Part shown: positions 9,406 to 17,865 of the stretch, piece by piece
How positions within the stretch are numbered: the stretch's first letter is position 1
How the letters are laid out: each line of letters starts with the position of its first letter
Assembly: GCA_022360055.1 (NCBI GenBank)
Contig: JAKSDO010000241.1
Span: forward strand, 1-54,026
Length of the DNA stretch: 54,026 nucleotides
Reading direction: 5' to 3'
Source: Cytophagales bacterium
GTDB taxonomy: Bacteria > Bacteroidota > Bacteroidia > Cytophagales > Cyclobacteriaceae
Made by a program: the position numbers and the translations under genes
The notes under the pieces: model-generated
What the model saw: only the letters and a program-made list of their open reading frames with translations
Told to the model about the DNA's origin: nothing
The model's database searches: none

Positions 9406-10071
9406 ATGAAAAAGTTCCTTTTAAGCATTACAACATTGGTTATTCTGTCTGGTGCTTTGCTTGCTCAGACTAAAATTTCATTGATAGACAATCGCGAATT
9501 AGAAGCGGTAAATGTTGATTTTTCAACAGTAAAATATAAAATGGTAGAGTCTGTGAAGGTGGTTCCAAAACCTGAAAAGACAGAAGCCAAATTTTTAAAA
9601 GTAAAAAATGTCGAATTTAAAGATGGAATAATTGAAATTGATATTTCCGGGAAGCCCGGTAAAGGAGCACAGGGTGGAGCCAGGGGATTTGTGGGAGTAG
9701 CTTTCAGAATCAATGATGATAATTCAGAATTCGAATGTTTTTATCTGAGACCGACTAATGGTAGAGCAAATGACCAATTGCGCAGGAATCATTCTGTTCA
9801 ATACATTTCATTCCCGGATGATCCGTGGCACAAATTGCGTAAAGAGACTCCTGGAAAATACGAGTCGTATGTAGATTTAGTTCCCGGAGAATGGACAAAA
9901 GTGAAAATACAGGTGGAAGGTGGTCAGGCAAAGTTGTATGTTCACGGTAATGAGCAACCCACGCTGCTCGTCAACGATTTAAAGCTTGGAACAAACCGGA
10001 ATGGAAGCATCGGATTATGGGTAGGTCCCGGTACTGAAGCTCATTTCTCGAATTTGAGGATTGCTCAATAA
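9406..10071 (+). CDS. secreted ConA/DUF1080-like protein
   Basis: Secreted protein of 221 residues starting at the ATG at 9406 (the TTG at 9400 is less likely). The signal peptide is MKKFLLSITTLVILSGALLAQ. The mature part is beta-rich and ends with NRNGSIGLWVGPGTEAHFSNLRI, the usual closing strand of concanavalin-like/3-keto-disaccharide hydrolase (DUF1080) domains. No catalytic residues can be assigned with confidence, so binding of a carbohydrate or polymer is as likely as hydrolysis. It is transcribed divergently from the membrane-anchored regulator-like gene, which carries a similar C-terminal domain. The two may therefore belong to one response. Confidence 0.6.
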   Translation: MKKFLLSITTLVILSGALLAQTKISLIDNRELEAVNVDFSTVKYKMVESVKVVPKPEKTEAKFLKVKNVEFKDGIIEIDISGKPGKGAQGGARGFVGVAFRINDDNSEFECFYLRPTNGRANDQLRRNHSVQYISFPDDPWHKLRKETPGKYESYVDLVPGEWTKVKIQVEGGQAKLYVHGNEQPTLLVNDLKLGTNRNGSIGLWVGPGTEAHFSNLRIAQ

Positions 10072-10124
10072 GTTTTTAACATTTATCTTTTTCTACTGTT
10101 AAGTTAATCATAAAACGACGTTTT

Positions 10125-10301
10125 TGTCATTTCGAGACCTAACTTTTTATACAAAACGCACAAATTTGAATAACGTGGTCTTGTGTATTTATTTGCTTTA
10201 CAGATTATTATAAAAACACGTCATCGGTACGTCAGGAGAGATCTGGCTTATTCGTGGTGGCCCGGTGTTGATTGAACCAGATTTCTCACTCCGAAATGAC
10301 A
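10125..10301. repeat. REP/MITE-like element with 10-bp terminal inverted repeats
   Basis: TGTCATTTCG at 10125-10134 is exactly inverted as CGAAATGACA at 10292-10301. Inside, GAGAGATCTGG (10236-10246) faces CCAGATTTCTC (10278-10288), inverted with one mismatch. The element carries no ORF and is more GC-rich than the surrounding gap. Termini of this sort are common in short interspersed repeats of Bacteroidota. No second copy is seen in this window. Confidence 0.55.
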
Positions 10302-10413
10302 CTTTATTTTTTACTTAATTTGACGTAATGCCACAAAAATGCATCTCTGAATTTAGGCACTATATCGCCCTAAATTGATTAGATCGAGATTTTTTCATCG
10401 AATTCCTGTTAAT

Positions 10414-10428
10414 TTGTCGGGGCGACAA
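10414..10428. promoter_or_regulatory. palindrome upstream of the MbnP-like gene
   Basis: TTGTCG-GGG-CGACAA is a perfect 6-bp inverted repeat 88 bp before the MbnP-like start. On the plus strand six T residues follow closely, so it could be a weak terminator. Its position also suits an operator. Nothing decides between the two. Confidence 0.35.
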
Positions 10429-10515
10429 TTTTTTCCAATTATTTTTTAAACAAAATGAACTTTATTCTATTCAATAAGTGTTTTTATTTTGTCGTTTATA
10501 TCTAAAAACTGGCAA

Positions 10516-11337
10516 ATGAAAATTTTAAAACCAATAACCCTGATTTTTGGAATTGCAGTTGTTTTGTCTTCGTGCAAGAAAAATGATGACCCGGAAGAGA
10601 AAAAACCGACCGGTTCCATTGTCTTTAACTTTGAACATTTCGTCGATGGCATCGAAATTGTTTTTGATGAAATGAAGTACGTTAATGCCGCCGGGAATCA
10701 ATATGAAGTTACGGAAATCCAATGGTTTATATCCGATGTTGTCTTAAAGAGATCGGATGGCAGTAAAGTTTTACTGGATGAAGAGAAATTTGCGCATTAT
10801 ATCGATACAAATATCCCGGAGACCGAGACATGGGAGTTACCTGATGAAATACCTGCGGGGGATTATTCATCTATTTCGATGACATTCGGTATCAAAGGGG
10901 AGAAAAATAAACCTATGATGTTTACGGATCCTCCGGAAAGCGATATGCTTTGGCCTATTAATCTCGGCGGAGATGAGGGCGGCTATCACTATATGAAGCT
11001 TAACGGATTTTGGATTAGTAAAGATGATCAACGCAAGCCTTTCAATTTCCATTTGGGAGTCGGGCAGGAGCGAGACGTTGATAACAATATAACCGGCTTC
11101 ATACAAAACTGGTTCGAAGTTGAGTTGCCCTCATCTTCTTTTTCGGTTGAAGAGGAGACCAAGATAATCAATATTCGAATGAATGTCGAAAAATGGTGGG
11201 ATCAGCCAAATCTATACGACCATGACGAGATTGGCGGAAGCATAATGCACAATCAGAAAGCAATGAAGATGGGAGTGGAAAATGGTAAAAATGTATTCTC
11301 TATTGGATCCATAAGTATTTTGGATGCTGATCTATAG
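10516..11337 (+). CDS. MbnP-like periplasmic lipoprotein
   Basis: Predicted lipoprotein of 273 residues. The ATG at 10516 starts a clean signal with lipobox VVLSSC, whereas the upstream TTG at 10489 is weaker. The mature protein resembles the MbnP family: a beta-sandwich beginning GSIVFNFEHFVDG, a conserved NQYEVTEIQWFISDV segment, and a Gly/Tyr/Met-rich stretch (GDEGGYHYMKLNGFW). In the characterised methanotroph pair, MbnP is a copper-binding periplasmic protein whose tryptophan is oxidised to kynurenine by the di-heme enzyme MbnH. Here the next gene, 53 bp downstream, encodes a di-heme peroxidase homologue, so the pairing is kept. No methanobactin genes are present. Copper handling is an inference by analogy. 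Confidence 0.78.
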   Translation: MKILKPITLIFGIAVVLSSCKKNDDPEEKKPTGSIVFNFEHFVDGIEIVFDEMKYVNAAGNQYEVTEIQWFISDVVLKRSDGSKVLLDEEKFAHYIDTNIPETETWELPDEIPAGDYSSISMTFGIKGEKNKPMMFTDPPESDMLWPINLGGDEGGYHYMKLNGFWISKDDQRKPFNFHLGVGQERDVDNNITGFIQNWFEVELPSSSFSVEEETKIINIRMNVEKWWDQPNLYDHDEIGGSIMHNQKAMKMGVENGKNVFSIGSISILDADL

Positions 11338-11390
11338 TAATATTAGTTACTTAAAATTGATTTGAGTATTATTATTTTTAAATATACGTT

Positions 11391-12614
11391 ATGAAAAGAA
11401 TTTTCACATTTGGTATGGCTGTGCCGCTGTTTGCAATTGCGACGATTTGGTCTTGCAACACAGAAAACACGAGTGAGAATTTTCAGCCCGATGCTTTTAG
11501 TCCCACGCCTTATGCGATTCCGGAGGCGCAATTCTTCCCGAAGAAGCTGAATATCCCAAATGATAATCCGATGACTCTGGAGGGCGTGGAGCTGGGAAGA
11601 TACCTTTTTTATGATGGAAGGCTATCCGGGAATACCTCGAAGAATATGTTGATGAGTTGTGCCACCTGCCACATCCAGGAAAATAGCTTTGAGGTCGGCA
11701 TCGATCACCCAAGATTTACGGGAGGAAAAACTTTTGGATTGCCTTCTGAAGAATTTCCAAACGGAAAACCTACGCCAAACTACATGCTTTCACTGGTTAA
11801 TTCGGTTTATAATCATAACGGATATCTTTGGAACGGCTTTGTAAGTAATGAAAACGAATTCAAAGGAAGTGAACATGCGAATGTACCCCCTGAAGAGGAT
11901 TATCACTACAAAAGCGTTGAATCACTTGTTTGGATGTCAATCACGGCTTCGCACGAAATGAACAGTACCGTGGAGAAAAGTGTTGCCGCGATCGAAGCGG
12001 TCCCTATGTATAAGGAAAAGTTTAAAGCCGCATTTGGGACGGAGGAAGTGACTTATGAGCGAATAAGTAAGGCCATTGCTCAATTTGTACGATCAATTGT
12101 CTCCCATAATTCCAAATTTCATAAATACCTCAGACAGGAAGCGGAGTTAACTGTTCAGGAAAAGAGAGGCCACGACCTTTTCTTTTCCGAAGATGCGGAC
12201 TGTTTTCATTGCCATGGCGGCTCCGTGCTTATGACCACCAATGAGTATTTCAACAATGCAAAAGACGAAACTTTCAGTCAAGAAGGCCACGACCGATATT
12301 CGGTCACAGGGGATCCCATGGATATTGGAGCTTTCCGGGCCCCTTCGCTGATCAATGTGGAGTTAACGGCGCCTTATATGCATGATGGAAGGTTTAAGTC
12401 TTTGGATGAAATCATAGATTTTTATTCCGAAGGACTGGTATATTCCGACTATGTACATCCGTTAATGAAAGGTGTGAGAGAAAAAGGAGTACAGCTCAAC
12501 GATGAGGACAAAGCAGCCTTGAAAGCTTTTTTGCTCGCCTTGACAGACCACGAATTGATTCAGGATCCCCAATACTCCTGTCCTCCCGAGCTAAAAGAAT
12601 GGAGCGGCCAGTAA
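11391..12614 (+). CDS. MbnH/MauG-type di-heme c peroxidase lipoprotein
   Basis: Di-heme cytochrome c peroxidase-family protein of 407 residues with a lipoprotein signal (IATIWSC, Cys22). Two CxxCH haem sites are visible, SCATCH at Cys90-His94 and DCFHCH at Cys271-His275. The family blocks GVELGRYLFYDGRLSG and APYMHDGRFKSLDEIIDFYS are also present. It would sit in the periplasm or on the outer membrane. Its place directly after the MbnP-like gene argues for an MbnH-type partner oxidase rather than a classical hydrogen-peroxide scavenger. The length suits the MauG/MbnH clade. The reaction on the partner is inferred from the methanotroph pair and has not been shown for this lineage. Confidence 0.85.
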   Translation: MKRIFTFGMAVPLFAIATIWSCNTENTSENFQPDAFSPTPYAIPEAQFFPKKLNIPNDNPMTLEGVELGRYLFYDGRLSGNTSKNMLMSCATCHIQENSFEVGIDHPRFTGGKTFGLPSEEFPNGKPTPNYMLSLVNSVYNHNGYLWNGFVSNENEFKGSEHANVPPEEDYHYKSVESLVWMSITASHEMNSTVEKSVAAIEAVPMYKEKFKAAFGTEEVTYERISKAIAQFVRSIVSHNSKFHKYLRQEAELTVQEKRGHDLFFSEDADCFHCHGGSVLMTTNEYFNNAKDETFSQEGHDRYSVTGDPMDIGAFRAPSLINVELTAPYMHDGRFKSLDEIIDFYSEGLVYSDYVHPLMKGVREKGVQLNDEDKAALKAFLLALTDHELIQDPQYSCPPELKEWSGQ

Positions 12615-12666
12615 TATCATGACAAGCTGACTTCTACAATTAGTTGAGTTTGCCAGTATGTCTTTG

Positions 12667-12712
12667 TGGAACCATTTTGTTCCAAAAACCAAACCTTTGG
12701 CACGCCTTTTGA
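12667..12712 (+). promoter_or_regulatory. sigma-54-like promoter with upstream palindrome
   Basis: TGGCACG at 12698-12704 and TTGA at 12709-12712 match the sigma-54 -24/-12 layout, except that the -12 dinucleotide is GA rather than GC. Just upstream, TGGAAC-N6-GTTCCA (12667-12684) is a perfect inverted repeat that could be an activator site. A strong Shine-Dalgarno AAAGGAG (12726-12732), unusual in this phylum, precedes the ATG at 12739. Confidence 0.45.
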
Positions 12713-12738
12713 GTTTATATAATTGAAAGGAGTGTAAA

Positions 12739-13143
12739 ATGAATTTTCTAAATAACAGAACATTTTTGAAGGACATACTAAAACAAGCCGATGTAATGAA
12801 TACGGTGAATGGAGGTGTGCGGCAAACCGAATATAGTGTTCAAAAAATGGGAAATGACGTCCTGATCAAAATTTCAAATCCTTCGGTTTCACTGGAATCG
12901 TTCAATTTTACCATCAATAAGGATGAATTGTTTATCAACATCATGCATGTGGAAAAGTCGTCAGCTCATGACCAACTGTTGATGTATCCATTATTCTTTA
13001 AAGTGGTGGTCATCCCATATTATGTTGATATAAATAGAATAGAGGCAACTTATGAAAGTGGAATTTTTAAAATTTTGTTACCGTATAACAACAATTTGCC
13101 AAAAAGGCCGTTTAAAGTAAAAGTAAAGAATAGAGATAATTAA
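12739..13143 (+). CDS. small heat-shock (Hsp20/alpha-crystallin)-like protein
   Basis: A 134-residue cytoplasmic protein with an alpha-crystallin-like layout: a variable N-terminus of ~35 residues, a beta-sandwich region (NDVLIKISNPSVSLESFNF ... INKDELFI) and a C-terminal strand close to the family signature, IEATYESGIFKILLPYN. Overall similarity to classical Hsp20 is weak, so it may be a diverged member with a holdase or other role. It is preceded by a sigma-54-like promoter and a strong ribosome binding site and followed by a strong terminator, so it is a single-gene unit. Stress control is plausible from the promoter type. Confidence 0.6.
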   Translation: MNFLNNRTFLKDILKQADVMNTVNGGVRQTEYSVQKMGNDVLIKISNPSVSLESFNFTINKDELFINIMHVEKSSAHDQLLMYPLFFKVVVIPYYVDINRIEATYESGIFKILLPYNNNLPKRPFKVKVKNRDN

Positions 13144-13165
13144 ACATTAACCAGATAATTGCCGG

Positions 13166-13193
13166 AGCCCCGAAAAAATTCGGGGCTTTTTAT
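13166..13193. terminator. strong terminator between convergent genes
   Basis: AGCCCCGAA (13166-13174), loop AAAA, TTCGGGGCT (13179-13187), then TTTTATT. The stem is perfect, 9 bp. The A-run on the other side also lets it serve the leftward GH2 gene. Confidence 0.85.
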
Positions 13194-13269
13194 TGCCCGT
13201 CTTGCAACCATCTTCTATTTGCAGTGTACTTTGGGTCTCAACACATACGTAAGGCTATTCGACGCATAA

Positions 13270-16047
13270 TTACTCAAATACAATTGTCGGATCAAGTGGA
13301 TACCTTCCAAAGTCTTTACCATAAATAGCCAACCCTCCGGCATTCGTTGCATCAACCTCAAAGCGAATAGTGATTTTTCCATCTGCTTTTAGTCGATCGA
13401 TCATGGTTTTATTCATTGGTGTTTTTACCAAATAACCGTAAGTACCCGCTTCTCGCAATTTTCGATCCTTTGGCTGAGCGTGCCATGAAAGTATGCCTCT
13501 GTGATCGGCCGGATCATCCTCTAAATCAATCTCAGAGACCATTTTTCCATTAACGGAGATAGCTACCTTTGATGGGTTTGGATACTCGTCGGTCATCGGG
13601 TAAGCGTTTGGGTTCTGACTGGGATCCTGCATGCCCTTACCGCGCATATAATCATTTCCGGCATTGTCTTTTTGGACTTTATCCTTGCCGTTTAATGGCT
13701 TTGAGGATAATTCGGCAATCAGTGTTCCCTGTTTGTAATCCGTTAAATCCATACCACCAGGTAGAGCTACTACATATTCAAAATATCCATGTCCGGCACC
13801 ATTTACCTTCAAGCCATCCAAAACGTTCCATTGCTTTTGAGACCAGTTTGCATCAGAGTAGGAGGCAGGGCTAAACATTAAAGTGTTTTCGGGGATCGGA
13901 CCTCCGGTTACTCTAAAAGTTGTAAAATTCGAATGCAGCAATTGTCCATCTGTGTTCACAAGCTGCATGCTGAAAATGTAAATTCCCGATTGGTCGGGCA
14001 TCGTCACTTTCAAAGGATCCAAATCTCTTTGTTCCCAGGGGCGCAAAGAGATTTTTTGAACTGTCGAACTTATGTCCTTCTTTTCTCCCAGCGTGTTCCA
14101 ACCATATAAGTTTAGTTTCAAATCCACTTCTCCTTCCGGAATTTTTTCGGTCATTATTGACAACCTGACAGGTACCTCAATGCGCGCTCCGGGTTTTGCT
14201 TCTTTGCAAAGATCTATTCCGGGGGCCAGGTAAATGTAAGTGTGCATGTCGTTAAGCTTCATTCCGTCGACAAGCTCTTCCATTCCGGTGTATTTCATCG
14301 TTCGATCGTATTTCCAATAGCCGTTCCATTCATTGATTACATCGTGATGTTCTGTGTACAGCCAACCTGCAACTTTGGGATGTCGCCTGAATTCATTTAT
14401 CATGATATGATAGTCCCAGCTCCAGTCCACATCACCCGTGCTTCCCTCATAACCCCAAACATTTCCGCATTCGCTATTGAACATAGGCACATCCGATTGA
14501 AAATGTCCATCTGTGAAATTCCAGGGAGAGCCTATATAAGTTTGTTTGGTGACATTGCCCAGGAAATCTTTCCAGGCATATCCCGGGAGATATGAGTGCC
14601 ATGTATTTATATCGGTAATCACATGGTCGTAATTGCACGGAGAATTATCTTCTACCAGCCTGGTCGAATCGAGCATCTTGGCATCATGATACATTTGAGC
14701 TACCCACTCCTGTGTCTCTTTTTTATATACGCTATTTCCATTTTCATCCTTGGAGAAGAGTCCCCATGTTTCATTGAACAAAACCCACGAGAAAATGGAT
14801 GGATGGTTGTAATCCCGCGCAATCATGCCTTCCATGGCTACTCTGGTTTCTCGTTGCATATCCGAATCGGGCCGGCCCCAACTGTTTGGCACATCGGCCA
14901 TAATCAAATGCCCGAGTCGATCGGCCCAATACAATTTTCGTGGAATGGGCACTTTAATATGTACACGCTGACCGTTCAAGCCGATCTCCTTTGATCTCCA
15001 AATTTCGTTTTTTATAAATTCGTCAGAAGGAAATGTATAATAACCTTCAGGATGATAGGCCTGATCCAAAGCTGTTTGCAGGTAAATCGGCTTATTATTT
15101 AATGCCACATATGGAATATCAGTCCCGGGCAACTTCTCAACACCGATCTTGCGCATGCCGAAGTAGGTACTGATCACATCGGGAGAGTTACCCTGTAAAA
15201 TCAATTCAACGTCATAAAGGTACGGATCTTCCAGGGACCACAACCTGGGCTCAGGTACATCCACCTCAAAAAAAAGATCGGATTGTCCTGCATTTGCCAA
15301 GGCCTTTCCAATAGTATACTTACCGGATTCTTCAACAAAATTGAGGAGAACTTCAGCATCAGCCTCAAGCGCCTTTTCAAATAAAACGCTCACATGAAGT
15401 TTTTCGCGATCGATATCAGGAGTAAAATAAAAATTCTTTATGAAATGATCGGGACGCGCCTCCAGGTAAACCGTTTGCCAAATTCCTTTTGCATTTCCGT
15501 ATCCCTGTTTACCAAATAATTTAAAATCGTGTGGCAAATCGTCCACTCTCAGTACCAGCTCGTGTTCAGAGCCAAACTTTATATGTTCTGTAAGTTCAAA
15601 TTCGAAGGGGGTATAACCTCCCTGGTACCGACCAACTTCATTTCCGTCGATCCATCCTTTGGTCAGCCAATCGCTTGCACCTATGATCACAAACACGCGC
15701 ATACCTTTCCATGCTCCGGGAATTGAAATTTTTCTTTTATACCAGGCAATATCCTCGGTATTTTCTACTTCGCTTAGCGGAGCGCCCCATGGAAAAGGAA
15801 CAAGTATTTTTTTTGTAAAGGGTTTTTGTCCATAATACCAGCTTTCTTTCTCTCCCATGTTGGCGCCATCAAATTCAAATTCCCAATAACCATTCAGGTT
15901 TATCCAGTTGGATCTTTCAAAATCCGGTCGCGGGTGCTCCGGAAGCGGAATGTTTTCTTTGAGGTTTTCAGCCCTGTCGCACGCAACAATACAAAATGAT
16001 ACCACTAGAATAATAACCTGAAAATGCAATGGTTTTATCAATTTCAT
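13270..16047 (-). CDS. glycoside hydrolase family 2 lipoprotein
   Basis: Exported GH2 enzyme of 925 residues from the ATG at 16047. The N-terminus is a lipoprotein signal (SFCIVAC). Domains in order are a jelly-roll sugar-binding domain (~35-200), an immunoglobulin-like domain (~205-310), a TIM barrel (~315-620) and C-terminal beta domains of ~300 residues. The acid/base is Glu426 in LFNETWG and the nucleophile is probably Glu526 in FNSECG. The family includes beta-galactosidases, beta-glucuronidases and beta-mannosidases, and the substrate cannot be fixed here. The C-terminal extension is longer than in LacZ-like enzymes. The gene stands alone, with no SusCD pair next to it. Confidence 0.88.
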   Translation of the reverse strand: MKLIKPLHFQVIILVVSFCIVACDRAENLKENIPLPEHPRPDFERSNWINLNGYWEFEFDGANMGEKESWYYGQKPFTKKILVPFPWGAPLSEVENTEDIAWYKRKISIPGAWKGMRVFVIIGASDWLTKGWIDGNEVGRYQGGYTPFEFELTEHIKFGSEHELVLRVDDLPHDFKLFGKQGYGNAKGIWQTVYLEARPDHFIKNFYFTPDIDREKLHVSVLFEKALEADAEVLLNFVEESGKYTIGKALANAGQSDLFFEVDVPEPRLWSLEDPYLYDVELILQGNSPDVISTYFGMRKIGVEKLPGTDIPYVALNNKPIYLQTALDQAYHPEGYYTFPSDEFIKNEIWRSKEIGLNGQRVHIKVPIPRKLYWADRLGHLIMADVPNSWGRPDSDMQRETRVAMEGMIARDYNHPSIFSWVLFNETWGLFSKDENGNSVYKKETQEWVAQMYHDAKMLDSTRLVEDNSPCNYDHVITDINTWHSYLPGYAWKDFLGNVTKQTYIGSPWNFTDGHFQSDVPMFNSECGNVWGYEGSTGDVDWSWDYHIMINEFRRHPKVAGWLYTEHHDVINEWNGYWKYDRTMKYTGMEELVDGMKLNDMHTYIYLAPGIDLCKEAKPGARIEVPVRLSIMTEKIPEGEVDLKLNLYGWNTLGEKKDISSTVQKISLRPWEQRDLDPLKVTMPDQSGIYIFSMQLVNTDGQLLHSNFTTFRVTGGPIPENTLMFSPASYSDANWSQKQWNVLDGLKVNGAGHGYFEYVVALPGGMDLTDYKQGTLIAELSSKPLNGKDKVQKDNAGNDYMRGKGMQDPSQNPNAYPMTDEYPNPSKVAISVNGKMVSEIDLEDDPADHRGILSWHAQPKDRKLREAGTYGYLVKTPMNKTMIDRLKADGKITIRFEVDATNAGGLAIYGKDFGRYPLDPTIVFE

Positions 16048-16267
16048 GATCAAGAATTTTGGGGGCTAAAAATAACGTTGAAAGATACTAAATAATTCTT
16101 CGTTTAATTCGAATGAACGGTTCTAAAAGTTGACAATTCACGAAAGGTGAACTAAGTCCGGAGAATTAGATTTATTTATTCCCACAAGTATTTGAATGTA
16201 ATAAATTGGATTTAAAATATTTTTTAAATTCTATGTCTGAAAATAAATTGCACGAAAATTTGAGTAA

Positions 16268-16804
16268 GTGGCTGACAAGAAAAAAAACATAAGGGCGATA
16301 ATTATTGTATCCGTATTAATCATTGCAATCGGATTGTATTTGTTAAAACCTGTTCTTTTTAAATCAAGAAGTAGCGCGCCTAAGAAATCTGATAAGTCGA
16401 TTACTTGGGAGCCTCAATTTCATAAAGAAGGTTCATTGGTTTTCTTGAATGCGGAGAAGGATACGATCAGGCAGGTTGATATCGAAATTGCTGACAATAC
16501 TCAGGAAAGCACCCAAGGAATGATGTTTCGCACAAGCATGCCCTATGACCGGGCCATGCTTTTTATTATGCAGTATGAACGCGAACAGTCTTTTTGGATG
16601 CGCAACACAAAAATATCTTTGGATATTATTTACGTAAATGGTAACAAGGAAATAGTAACCATCTATAAACATACGCAACCCTATTCGCAATCGCCCATTC
16701 CTTCGTTTAAGAAAGCCAAGTATGTAGTCGAAACTTCGGCGGGCTTTTGTGACAAGTTTGGTATCGAAGAAGGAAACTTTATCGAATTTGCTCGTGTTGA
16801 ATAG
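16268..16804 (+). CDS. DUF192 family membrane-anchored protein
   Basis: A 178-residue protein with one N-terminal membrane helix (IIIVSVLIIAIGLYLL) and an extracytoplasmic DUF192 domain. The domain shows the family blocks TQGMMFRTSMPYDRAMLFI, SFWMRNTKISLDIIYV and YVVETSAGFCDKFGI. The start is GTG at 16268: an in-frame TAA lies immediately upstream and no ATG occurs before the domain. DUF192 proteins are widespread and poorly characterised. The next gene follows by 17 bp in the same direction, so the two may be co-transcribed. Confidence 0.85.
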   Translation: MADKKKNIRAIIIVSVLIIAIGLYLLKPVLFKSRSSAPKKSDKSITWEPQFHKEGSLVFLNAEKDTIRQVDIEIADNTQESTQGMMFRTSMPYDRAMLFIMQYEREQSFWMRNTKISLDIIYVNGNKEIVTIYKHTQPYSQSPIPSFKKAKYVVETSAGFCDKFGIEEGNFIEFARVE

Positions 16805-16821
16805 AATAATCCGGTATCGGT

Positions 16822-17415
16822 ATGCGTGAATACCAATGTGATAACTGTTCTGAGCCTATTGCCACATCGGAAAGGATCTGCCCGAGTTGTGGATACCCGC
16901 AGCGCGGAGATAAGTCTGAAAAAATCAGATACAACACAAAATTAATGAGGGTCAAAGACCTCGTCGAAGACTCGGAAAAATCAATTAAGGGCATCCTCTC
17001 TTTTGCCATTATATTTTTCTTTATGGCCTTTGTAGTATTTTTATTTTCGGTATTGTTTAAAGAAAATCATTATTCGGGCGCGCTGGTCTACCTGGCCTGT
17101 GGAATTATCTACTATCTGCTCAACCGAATCGGCTCTAAATCTTCGTATCTTATGGCCGTTCTGGCGTTCTTTTTCTATCTGGGACATACCATATTTGAGT
17201 TTTCTAACAATATGTTCCTTCAAAGCCCTGTAGAATTGGATAAATCATTTACGGAGTCTCGGGGCGCAACCTTGTTTTTTGCCCTTATCCCATTTGCATA
17301 TATGCTTTTTCGCGTGGCTTTAATGATCGTTTCAGCGAAATACTTCTGGACCGAAATGAAATTAAAACGCTATGGAAAATTGGTTGAACATGTTCGTTCT
17401 TCCGGAGGTCAATAA
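16822..17415 (+). CDS. zinc-ribbon membrane protein, unknown function
   Basis: A 197-residue protein with an N-terminal zinc ribbon (CDNC at 6-9 and CPSCGYP at 20-26) followed by a short linker and four hydrophobic segments between ~55 and ~180. I do not recognise a specific family. The ribbon is the kind that binds one Zn2+ and serves as a protein or nucleic-acid docking module. It follows the DUF192 gene by 17 bp. Length and layout suggest a small regulatory or assembly factor in the inner membrane. Confidence 0.6.
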   Translation: MREYQCDNCSEPIATSERICPSCGYPQRGDKSEKIRYNTKLMRVKDLVEDSEKSIKGILSFAIIFFFMAFVVFLFSVLFKENHYSGALVYLACGIIYYLLNRIGSKSSYLMAVLAFFFYLGHTIFEFSNNMFLQSPVELDKSFTESRGATLFFALIPFAYMLFRVALMIVSAKYFWTEMKLKRYGKLVEHVRSSGGQ

Positions 17416-17865
17416 ATGTAAGAAAAATAGGGGCAAGACGTTCAATTCATCTATAAAGCGTTGATTTCATATCAACAGCCACCTCTTCAGGTCCGCCATT
17501 TTGCGCTGCGCTTCCGATGTCTTGGAATCCGGATTAATTGATCATAAAATGTATATCGGTTTGAGGGATAAGATTTGCCACTAAACAGCGCCTGTTCAGC
17601 GGATCCCGAAAACATTTCGGATATGTTGATTTTTCTGAATTTTATGCGCAAACCTGCAACATGGAAGTCCGAAAATAGTAACAGGCGGGAAGTCCCGCCT
17701 GTTTACCTTATCAATGAAGAGGAGCTTATCCGTCAACTTTGAAGGTTGTTGGATAAAATAAGGTAAACAAGTAGAAGATCGGGATTTATTTTACCTCTAA
17801 CTAATTAAATCTGATTTCTGAAACAAATTAAAGAAACTGATCTTTTTACTTGTCACCTTATATCT
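17416..17865. other. 450-bp gap between convergent genes with nested hairpins
   Basis: No ORF is credible here. The right half contains the hairpin array described at 17681-17768, which may end transcription from both sides. The left half has no feature I can name. Confidence 0.55.
17681..17768. ncRNA. structured element: three nested or adjacent hairpins
   Basis: ACAGGCGGGA-AG-TCCCGCCTGT (17681-17702) is a perfect 10-bp stem. It overlaps GTTTACCTTAT (17701-17711), which is exactly inverted as ATAAGGTAAAC (17758-17768). Between these arms lies an imperfect stem, TTATCCGTCAAC facing GTTGTTGGATAA. The arms compete for GT at 17701-17702. This may be a bidirectional terminator at the 3' side of cysH, or a small structured RNA. 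T-runs are weak, so simple termination is not certain. Confidence 0.4.

Larger units (their letters stand above)
10072..10515. other. intergenic region with inverted-repeat element
   Basis: The 444-bp gap holds the 177-bp element described separately (10125-10301) and the palindrome at 10414-10428. The rest is AT-rich upstream DNA of the MbnP-like gene. I see no ORF. Confidence 0.6.
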
